A stretch of 31,124 nucleotides of DNA, from positions 1 to 31,124 of IMG/VR virus record IMGVR_UViG_3300046010_010929. The stretch is one strand, 5' to 3'. This document shows, one piece after another, positions 21,825-28,231 of this stretch. How positions within the stretch are numbered: the first letter of the stretch is position 1; each line of letters opens with the position of its first letter. The notes below the pieces were generated by a model. That model was given only the letters and a program-made list of their open reading frames with translations. It was not told where the DNA came from and ran no database searches. A program made the position numbers and the translations under genes. Source of the stretch: a virus.

Positions 21825-23900
21825 ATGAAATATAGCTTAGTAGAGTTACTTCTTAATGAATATACTGACAAGACCATCAATCAGATGGTAGCTTTATACA
21901 AGCCCCAAACAACTGATAGTGATACTCAAATAAAACGTAACATAGTTCGTTATGGTGAATTAATACCATCTGTAGAATCTAAATTAAAACAAAACAATCC
22001 AATTGTAACTAAAGTAGTACCTGATGAATTAAAGCAAAATAATAAATTTAAGGATATTACATTAATTAAGGATTATAATACTTTATCACGTATTTTAAAG
22101 TCTGTTGAAAAGAAAGAAACAGATATATATAAAGCGGCTATTGAATACTTTAAGAAAAAAGACCAATACATGGATCCTTCTATTATAGGAATGTATGTTG
22201 GTCAATTCAAAAAGAATAAAAATGAAATAGAAAAAGCAGTACTTAGTAAAGATACTAATGTTATTAACCTAATCCCTGATGAATTAATTAAAAATAACAA
22301 ATATAGTGATATATTAAGTTATAAAAACTTTAATGACTTAGAAAAACTAATTGATGGTGCTTTTCCATTTAAAGCTAAAGAAGGCGAAGAAATAAATAGT
22401 GCCGAAATTGATGCAGACTTAACATATAGTAATCCTAATGACGGTATTGAAATATATAGAGGTGATGCTGAACATAAATGTATAAAGTACGGCAAAAACC
22501 AAACATACAGTTGGTGTATTTCACGCTTACAAGGTTCAATGTATAGTAGCTATAGATTTATGCGACAACAAGGTGAAAATAGAATGTTCTATATTGTTAA
22601 AGATACTACACAAACTGATGCTAAAGAGAATGGACGTTTTGTTAATCCATATCATATTATAGTTATCCATGCTCTTGAAAATGGAAAATATGAACGTACA
22701 ACTGCTAACAATGATGGCGATGAACCATACCAAGGTACTGAATGGAATGGTTTAAGTGCATATTTTAACGGTGAAGATGGTCAAAGAATGTGGAATAAAA
22801 TAAAGGGATTAGAAAGATATTTTCCTTATATTCCACCATCTGCTGAAGAAAGAAGAGCAAAAGGTTTAAAAGGACAACGTTTAACATTAGATACATTTAT
22901 TGATTTAGACCAAGAAGATAAACAAGCATGGTTAAGAGTAAATGCAGGAGATAGAAGTCTTGTTACACCCGAGATAACTAAATCTTTAGATAATGAACAA
23001 ATTAATGATTTAATTAATTACGATAGAAAATTCTCATTTGATGAATTAAAGAAATCTCAAGGATTGCTTAAGCGCTATGCTGACTATCGTTACACAAGAC
23101 ATCCTAAAGACCCATTACCATACATTTTCATCCCATACCTAAAACCAGAGTTACAGGAAAAATATCTTAATGAATTTGGTGACAATTATACTACATTTAC
23201 TATATTAGAAAAATACTTTAATGAAGATATATTAAAAAAATACATCACTAAAGAATTAGAACAATTTGGAGCTAATCTACCTCCAGAGGCTAAAAAATAT
23301 ATGAATAAGGAACAACAAGATATATATGATCTTTATTCATTAGTATTTAAAGATATAAACATAGATGAGGATCCTGTAAATGAAAATAGTACAGATGCTC
23401 CTATCCAAAATATTAGTTTACCACCTATTAGCCAAAAATCATATAAAGAATTAAGTCCAAACGATAGAAAAAAACTTACTGCTTTATTTAAAAATATAAG
23501 TAATGATACAGGAAATGTAGAAAAATATTCTAATTTCTTTATGGGATATCCATTAGCGTTTGAGGCAAATAACCAAACATACCTAGTAGCTCCTACAGAT
23601 AAAAATTCAAGAGAGTATGTTATTATGGATGAAGACGGTAATACTATCAAAGATAAAATTGAAATAATATCATTTTACAAAGATAACAATGAATTACAGA
23701 GCAATGATATTACTTTTAAACAATCTGGTAATGATAGTGTTTATATAGCACCTAATGATTATGACAAAATAGAAATTACTAATGTTGATGGTGATGTTAG
23801 TGAATTAACTCAAAGTGATTTTTCTAAACAAGTAACAGAATCATTACTTGAAAGTTATTACATGAATAAATTAAAATATAGAGCAGGAATTATAAAATAA
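21825..23900 (+). CDS. Large putative head-packaged protein with WCISR domain (691 aa)
   Basis: A leader variant MKYSLVELLLNE (cut after L-N-E, residue 12) is followed by a helical region with two related halves: VVPDELKQNNKFKDI near 66-80 and LIPDELIKNNKYSDI near 150-165 look like a repeat. Residues 205-325 form a distinctive domain (YSWCISRLQGSMYSSYRF, then NRMFYIVKD and NPYHIIVIHAL) that I have seen in large phages without a known function. Residues 340-530 are helical, and residues 540-690 a beta domain ending MNKLKYRAGIIK. There is no EARV linker. The size and N-terminus recall a T4 Alt-like ejected enzyme, but no ADP-ribosyltransferase signature is visible. Confidence 0.6.
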   Translation: MKYSLVELLLNEYTDKTINQMVALYKPQTTDSDTQIKRNIVRYGELIPSVESKLKQNNPIVTKVVPDELKQNNKFKDITLIKDYNTLSRILKSVEKKETDIYKAAIEYFKKKDQYMDPSIIGMYVGQFKKNKNEIEKAVLSKDTNVINLIPDELIKNNKYSDILSYKNFNDLEKLIDGAFPFKAKEGEEINSAEIDADLTYSNPNDGIEIYRGDAEHKCIKYGKNQTYSWCISRLQGSMYSSYRFMRQQGENRMFYIVKDTTQTDAKENGRFVNPYHIIVIHALENGKYERTTANNDGDEPYQGTEWNGLSAYFNGEDGQRMWNKIKGLERYFPYIPPSAEERRAKGLKGQRLTLDTFIDLDQEDKQAWLRVNAGDRSLVTPEITKSLDNEQINDLINYDRKFSFDELKKSQGLLKRYADYRYTRHPKDPLPYIFIPYLKPELQEKYLNEFGDNYTTFTILEKYFNEDILKKYITKELEQFGANLPPEAKKYMNKEQQDIYDLYSLVFKDINIDEDPVNENSTDAPIQNISLPPISQKSYKELSPNDRKKLTALFKNISNDTGNVEKYSNFFMGYPLAFEANNQTYLVAPTDKNSREYVIMDEDGNTIKDKIEIISFYKDNNELQSNDITFKQSGNDSVYIAPNDYDKIEITNVDGDVSELTQSDFSKQVTESLLESYYMNKLKYRAGIIK

Positions 23901-23906
23901 CAAAAT

Positions 23907-24146
23907 ATGAAAATAAGTGAACTTAGATCTTTTATTAAAGAAACTATAAAGCAAATAAAAGAAAACCAACCTGCAACTGCTCCTACTAAACCAACAGTAG
24001 CTCCAAGTAAACCAGGAACAGACAAACCAAAACCTCGTCGCCCATTAGGTAATCCTAATGTACAGCCTAAGCCAAAGGCTAATATGAGTGAAAGCGAGCA
24101 GGATATGATTAATAAAATTGTACAAAGATATAAGTCTAAAAAATAA
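23907..24146 (+). CDS. Small Pro/Lys-rich head-core-like protein with leader
   Basis: This 79-residue protein starts MKISELRSFIKETIKQIKE with two possible cuts (I-K-E at 12, I-K-E at 19). The middle is a disordered Pro/Lys/Thr-rich linker (TAPTKPTVAPSKPG, KPKPRRPLGNP) and the end a short amphipathic helix (EQDMINKIVQRYKSKK). Such small, basic, low-complexity proteins with head-protease sites resemble prohead core or internal proteins of T4-type phages. The stop overlaps the next start (TAATG). A scaffold role versus an ejected peptide cannot be separated from sequence alone. Confidence 0.55.
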   Translation: MKISELRSFIKETIKQIKENQPATAPTKPTVAPSKPGTDKPKPRRPLGNPNVQPKPKANMSESEQDMINKIVQRYKSKK

Positions 24147-25579
24147 TGAAAACATTATTAGAAGTAGAATATAAAGATATATTTTCACCTGAAACTATGG
24201 CCTCATTAAAGGGCAAATCTGGTGAGTCTATGCGTCAAATGCTTGGTAATAAAACATTAAATCAAACATTAGTACGTTCACAAGAACTATTAGATGATAT
24301 TATTAAAGCAGAAGACGAATATCGTGATGAATTGGATATGTTAGCTGTTCAAATGGTAAAGGATGCATATCCTATTATTGATTATGCTGATATTAAAATT
24401 GATGCTAAAATAGTAGATCCATCCCAAATCGACATACAGATGGGTGGTGGTGAAGATCCTAGTGATATAGATTTTGGAGCGGATGATCCTGAAAAATTAA
24501 AAGCAAAACGCCGTATCATTAATGGTATTACACAAGGGGCATCTGTTAGAGGAGCATTTTGGTTTCTAATATTCAGAGAATATCTTGACTCAATTAACCC
24601 AGAATTAGTAGACAAATACAATGAAATAATGAAATTAGTATTTGGTATCTATGATGATGAAAATGCTATCGCAATGATGTTGGCAATGCTTGCTCAAGGT
24701 CGTAAACAAGAAGGTGGTGAAAGTGATATTGAATATGATGAAAACACAGAACAATTTGTAATTAAAGCACGTGCACTTTGTTTTCCAATGTTAGTACATG
24801 AAATCGTTAAAGGATTGTATGAAATCATTGGCACCGAAGGATTTGGAATGGATAAGTCTAAAAATCAAGCCATCATAAATCAAATAGATAAATTATCAAA
24901 TGAACCACGTGATTTACAATATGGTAAATTTATATTTGATACCTTAAATAATTTGTATAAAAATAGTAGAATTAAAGATGATCGCGTACGTGAATTATTT
25001 TTTGCTGAAGTATATAAACTAAATGATAACGAATTTATCCCATTTATTGAAAACGCTGTTAACGATAAATTAACATCTCAACAAAAACAATGGGCTACAA
25101 ACACAATGCGCGATATTGAGAGTGACTTAAAAAAAGATGACACTGGATTAACTGATTTAGATGAAGTTAGTATAAAGAAAGCAATAGGAACAGCTGCATT
25201 AGCTGCTGGATTAGCTGGATCTCCAAGCACAGCTAACGCCCAAAACTTTAAAGGGTTAAAGGATAAATTTAAGCAAGGTATTACTGCTGTACAAAATAAA
25301 TTAAAACCTCAACAGAAAGTAGATACTATATATATAAAAAAAGACGCACCACTACAATTACAAAAGTATAAAAACGATAAAGAAGTTGGATACGGTGTTG
25401 CTGAACACATAAATGAAAATAGTGCTAGACAAATATCATACTTTAATGCATCAGTTGATTTAATGAAAAAATTAGGCAAAACACAAATGACTGCTGGTAT
25501 AGAGATAGTAGATGAAAAAATGTATCAATTACCTAACGGCACATACCAAGCAGAAACCATAGTAAAAATAAATAAATAA
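24146..25579 (+). CDS. Head-packaged protein with internal signal peptide and LPP20-like domain
   Basis: A 477-residue protein starting MKTLLE (possible cut after L-L-E). Residues 7-335 are mainly helical and acidic (ELLDDIIKAEDEYRDELDML, then QGASVRGAFWFLIFREYLDS). At 338-340 comes L-D-E, directly followed by VSIKKAIGTAALAAGLAG and STANAQ. Residues 341-365 read exactly as a signal peptide: KK, a hydrophobic core of small residues, then A-N-A before Gln366. The C-terminal 110 residues (GYGVAEHINENSARQISYFN ... GTYQAETIVKI) resemble the LPP20/outer-envelope lipoprotein fold. Cleavage after Glu340 would expose a new N-terminal export signal. The gene is coupled to the upstream one (TAATG). Functions of both halves are unproven. 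Confidence 0.6.
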   Translation: MKTLLEVEYKDIFSPETMASLKGKSGESMRQMLGNKTLNQTLVRSQELLDDIIKAEDEYRDELDMLAVQMVKDAYPIIDYADIKIDAKIVDPSQIDIQMGGGEDPSDIDFGADDPEKLKAKRRIINGITQGASVRGAFWFLIFREYLDSINPELVDKYNEIMKLVFGIYDDENAIAMMLAMLAQGRKQEGGESDIEYDENTEQFVIKARALCFPMLVHEIVKGLYEIIGTEGFGMDKSKNQAIINQIDKLSNEPRDLQYGKFIFDTLNNLYKNSRIKDDRVRELFFAEVYKLNDNEFIPFIENAVNDKLTSQQKQWATNTMRDIESDLKKDDTGLTDLDEVSIKKAIGTAALAAGLAGSPSTANAQNFKGLKDKFKQGITAVQNKLKPQQKVDTIYIKKDAPLQLQKYKNDKEVGYGVAEHINENSARQISYFNASVDLMKKLGKTQMTAGIEIVDEKMYQLPNGTYQAETIVKINK

Positions 25580-25588
25580 ATATTTATA
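25579..25588 (+). promoter_or_regulatory. AATATTTATA motif, 3-nt spacing class
   Basis: The motif begins at the last base of the upstream TAA and ends 3 nt before the ATG at 25592 (ATGAAATATAAT). It contains the palindrome TAAATATTTA, as at 18111 and 21812. Confidence 0.4.
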
Positions 25589-25591
25589 GAT

Positions 25592-26557
25592 ATGAAATAT
25601 AATGAATTAAAAGAAATGATTCGCCGCGTTGTAGTTGAGAAGAAATTAACTACAGCTGAAAAAAAGAAAAAAGAAGATATTGTTAAAGGTATGAAAAAAA
25701 CCTTTAAAGGTGATAAAGCGTCAATGTATGCTATTGCTACTGCTAAAGCTAAAAAAGTAGCAGAAGCTAGAGTAACACCTCTTCCTATCCCATCTAGAAA
25801 AGAAGATGTAAAAGACACAAATATAAAAGAAGGTAGTGACCATGAAGTAAAAATGGCTGTATCTAGTTTAGAAGCAATTGCAAAAGCAATTCTTGAACTA
25901 AGACAAAAACTAGGAAATCAAGAGCGTAATATCCCAAGTTGGATTCAAGATCATATTGCTAAAGCAGAAAATTACATTGAGCAAGCTGCTCAAGGTTTTC
26001 ATGAATTAAAAATGGAAGAAAAAGACCCATTAGATGTAGTTGTAGCAGAAAAGAAAGGTAAAGATTTAGACAGTGACGGTGATATAGATAGTGATGATTA
26101 TTTAAAAGCAAGAGATATTGCAATTCAAAAAGCAAAAGCTAAAAAAGTAAATGAAGCAAGATCAGTAGCTACAGATTTTCAACTTACCCCTAAACAATTT
26201 GAATTATTAAAAAATAATGGAACTAAAATAAATACAGCTAAAGAAGAATTATATTTACCTGATTTAATTAAAATTGAATTAAATAAAAATAGAAAAGATT
26301 CTGATTTAAAAAAAGAATTATTTTTAACTGCACCTTCATCTGATGAATATATTATAGCTGCTCTTATTACAGGTATAAAAAATTCATTGAAAAATAAAGT
26401 AAAAATTAATGATCAAGTGTATTGGTTATTAAAAGGTCATTTTACTAAAAAGGGTAATTTTAATTTTCCTAACCCTACTCGAGCTAAATTAGCCCCAAAA
26501 CCAGAGGAAACAGATACACCTACACAAGACAACGATACAAATAAAATGGAACAATAA
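25592..26557 (+). CDS. Modular head-packaged protein with EF-hand/dockerin-like loop
   Basis: This 321-residue protein has the leader MKYNELKEMIRRVVVE (possible cut after V-V-E, residue 16). Module 1 is KEDIVKGMKKTF, then ASMYAIATAKAKKVAE, ending at EARVTPLP (Glu58). Module 2 (residues 80-140) is helical (SSLEAIAKAILELRQKLGN, WIQDHIAKAENYIEQA). Residues 158-169 (DLDSDGDIDSDD) place Asp at loop positions 1, 3, 5, 7, 9 and 12 with Gly at 6, a canonical calcium-binding EF-hand/dockerin loop. VNEARSVATD (Glu188) opens module 3, a helical domain followed by a disordered Pro/Thr/Asp tail. The stop overlaps the next start (TAATG). A calcium-responsive ejected or structural role is possible. Confidence 0.65.
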   Translation: MKYNELKEMIRRVVVEKKLTTAEKKKKEDIVKGMKKTFKGDKASMYAIATAKAKKVAEARVTPLPIPSRKEDVKDTNIKEGSDHEVKMAVSSLEAIAKAILELRQKLGNQERNIPSWIQDHIAKAENYIEQAAQGFHELKMEEKDPLDVVVAEKKGKDLDSDGDIDSDDYLKARDIAIQKAKAKKVNEARSVATDFQLTPKQFELLKNNGTKINTAKEELYLPDLIKIELNKNRKDSDLKKELFLTAPSSDEYIIAALITGIKNSLKNKVKINDQVYWLLKGHFTKKGNFNFPNPTRAKLAPKPEETDTPTQDNDTNKMEQ

Positions 26558-27042
26558 TGGAATTTAAAACTAAAGACGAATTAATAGCTCACATTAGAGG
26601 TAGAGTAAAACAAATGGTGGGAAAAACAGATGATTCATCTTATCAAGGTAATACTGAATCTCCTATGAACATAATGTTAGCACGTTTTCCCCAACTACGT
26701 CAAGCATTAGAAAAATTGCTTACAATGCAATTTAGAATATTTGTTAATGACATCCAGTGGGTAGCTCCTAAACCAACTACATTTAAAGTTATTCTCCCAA
26801 ACGGACAGTATTTTACATTAATATGGAATACAGAAGATTTTATTGCTAAAGTAGCTGGGATGAAATATGATATGCTTACACTTAAAGAACGTGAGCGCGC
26901 TACTAAAGCAGTATCTAATTTACTTCAAATAGGTCCTATAAACGCTAATTTATCTCCTGAAGATTTAGCACAACAAAACCTAACACCAGCTAAAGGTGAA
27001 TCAGTAGCTCCTCCTCTTGCACCTGACGAAACGGCCGCTTAA
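26557..27042 (+). CDS. Conserved phage protein of unknown function (161 aa)
   Basis: The start overlaps the previous stop (TAATG). The N-terminus MEFKTKDELIAHIRGRVKQM is helical but lacks a clear L/I-x-E cut followed by a small residue, so leader status is doubtful. Residues 50-120 form an alpha/beta domain with the conserved-looking phrase WVAPKPTTFKVILPNGQYFT, then LIWNTEDFIAKVAGM. The C-terminal 35 residues are a Pro/Ala-rich disordered tail. It is followed by a 52-bp gap containing a dyad, so it may end an operon. I recognise the PKPTTF phrase from other uncultured-phage proteins but know no function. Confidence 0.6.
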   Translation: MEFKTKDELIAHIRGRVKQMVGKTDDSSYQGNTESPMNIMLARFPQLRQALEKLLTMQFRIFVNDIQWVAPKPTTFKVILPNGQYFTLIWNTEDFIAKVAGMKYDMLTLKERERATKAVSNLLQIGPINANLSPEDLAQQNLTPAKGESVAPPLAPDETAA

Positions 27043-27067
27043 ATTTGGAAACCCAACACATTATACA

Positions 27068-27080
27068 TACCTTTAAGGTA
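27068..27080 (+). promoter_or_regulatory. TACCTT-T-AAGGTA dyad upstream of exonuclease
   Basis: This perfect inverted repeat has 6-bp arms around one central base, in the 52-bp gap before the exonuclease gene and 14 nt from its ATG. The single-base centre fits a protein-binding operator better than an RNA hairpin. No AATATTTATA motif is present here, so this gene may be under different, possibly early, control. Confidence 0.35.
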
Positions 27081-27094
27081 ATTTATATAACGTT

Positions 27095-27862
27095 ATGAGT
27101 AAATTTAAAAAGAAAAGGTTATTTTTTGACATCGAAACTAGTCCAAACATTGGTTTCTTTTGGCAATCAGGGTACAAATTAAATGTACCTTACAGTAACA
27201 TCATCAAAGAAAGAGCTATCATTTGTATTTGTTACAAGTGGGAAGGCGAAAGTAAAGTACATTCGTTAAATTGGGATGAGAACCAAGACGATAAAAAAAT
27301 GCTTGAGTCATTTATGGCTATCGCTGCTGAGTCGCATGAGATGGTAGGACACAACGGAGATAGATTCGACTTACCTTGGATCAGAACACGTTGCTTATTC
27401 CATAGAATACCATCGTTCCCTAATTATGCTACAATTGATACATTAAAGCAAGCACGTTCTAAATTCCGCTTCAATAGTAATCGTTTAGATTACATTGCGA
27501 ACTACTTAGGTGTAGGCGGTAAAACAGAAACCGGATTTGATTTATGGAAAGATATCGTATTGAAAAACGATAAAACTGCCTTAAAGAAAATGGTTGAATA
27601 CTGTAAGAACGATGTTATTATTCTTGAAAAAGTACATAAAGAACTTTCAAACTACGTTCCACATAAAACACATTTTGGTGTTATGGAACATGGTGATAAG
27701 TGTTCATGCCCAGAATGTGGATCAGTTAGTTTAAGATTCTCACAAAAACGATATACAGCAGGTGGTGTTGCACGCGTTCAATTACAATGTAATGAATGTC
27801 ACAAGTATCATACCGTATCTAATACATCTTACGAATCGTATACTGAAGCTAACGAAGAATAA
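27095..27862 (+). CDS. PolB-type 3'-5' exonuclease with C-terminal zinc ribbon
   Basis: The 255-residue protein carries the three DnaQ/PolB exonuclease motifs in order: FFDIET at 10-15 (Exo I), GHNGDRFDLPWI at 85-96 (Exo II) and YCKNDVIILEKV at 169-180 (Exo III, with Tyr and Asp). Acidic residues Asp12, Glu14, Asp92 and Asp173 would hold two catalytic metals. There is no polymerase domain. Instead residues 203-240 form a zinc ribbon (CPEC at 205-208, CNEC at 232-235), probably for nucleic-acid binding. It likely degrades or proofreads DNA or RNA ends. It stands among packaged-protein genes but has no head leader, and has a distinct upstream dyad. Its stop abuts an AATATTTATA motif. Confidence 0.85.
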   Translation: MSKFKKKRLFFDIETSPNIGFFWQSGYKLNVPYSNIIKERAIICICYKWEGESKVHSLNWDENQDDKKMLESFMAIAAESHEMVGHNGDRFDLPWIRTRCLFHRIPSFPNYATIDTLKQARSKFRFNSNRLDYIANYLGVGGKTETGFDLWKDIVLKNDKTALKKMVEYCKNDVIILEKVHKELSNYVPHKTHFGVMEHGDKCSCPECGSVSLRFSQKRYTAGGVARVQLQCNECHKYHTVSNTSYESYTEANEE

Positions 27863-27870
27863 TATTTATA
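27861..27870 (+). promoter_or_regulatory. AATATTTATA motif, 3-nt spacing class
   Basis: The first two bases are the end of the exonuclease TAA stop, and the motif ends 3 nt before the ATG at 27874 (ATGAAATTAAG). It has the same layout as at 21812 and 25579. Confidence 0.4.
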
Positions 27871-27873
27871 CTC

Positions 27874-28230
27874 ATGAAATTAAGTGAGTTTAAAAAATCT
27901 TTAATTACTGAAGTACGACGAATATTAAAAGAAGCTGTGAGAATTAAACGTGACGAATTAATCCAAAAAATCAAAGCAACTGATCCTCGTAATTCAGGCC
28001 GTGGTGAATTCTTCACAGTAACATTCGTTAAACGAACTGATGGTACTACTCGTACAATCAATGCTCGTTTAGGTGTTAGACGATATTTAAGAGGTGGTGA
28101 TTTACCATACGATCCAATCGCAAAAGGATTATTACCTGTATATGATGTTCAAAAACGTGATTACAGAATGATTAATCTAGGCACCATTATATCAGCTAAA
28201 GTAGGTGGTGTTGATTATATAGTAGGATAA
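27874..28230 (+). CDS. Head-packaged SH3-barrel-like protein (118 aa)
   Basis: The N-terminus MKLSEFKKSLITEVRRILKEA carries two head-protease-type sites (I-T-E at 13, L-K-E/A at 20). The mature domain, about 98 residues, is beta-rich: GEFFTVTFVKRTDGTTRTIN, then RRYLRGGDLPYDPIAKGLLP and VYDVQKRDYRMINL. This matches phage proteins commonly labelled SH3 beta-barrel fold, which are of unknown function and probably bind nucleic acid or protein. It follows the exonuclease by 11 nt with a 3-nt-class AATATTTATA motif between, and the next gene starts 1 nt after its stop. Confidence 0.65.
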   Translation: MKLSEFKKSLITEVRRILKEAVRIKRDELIQKIKATDPRNSGRGEFFTVTFVKRTDGTTRTINARLGVRRYLRGGDLPYDPIAKGLLPVYDVQKRDYRMINLGTIISAKVGGVDYIVG

Positions 28231-28231
28231 T

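Noticed and set aside
21825-23900. ADP-ribosyltransferase (T4 Alt-like) identity for the 691-residue protein
   Set aside because: Size and leader fit Alt, but no R-STS-ExE arrangement is visible.
24794-24823. VHEIVKG in the 477-residue protein as a zinc peptidase site
   Set aside because: HExxK lacks the second His of HExxH, and no third ligand motif follows.
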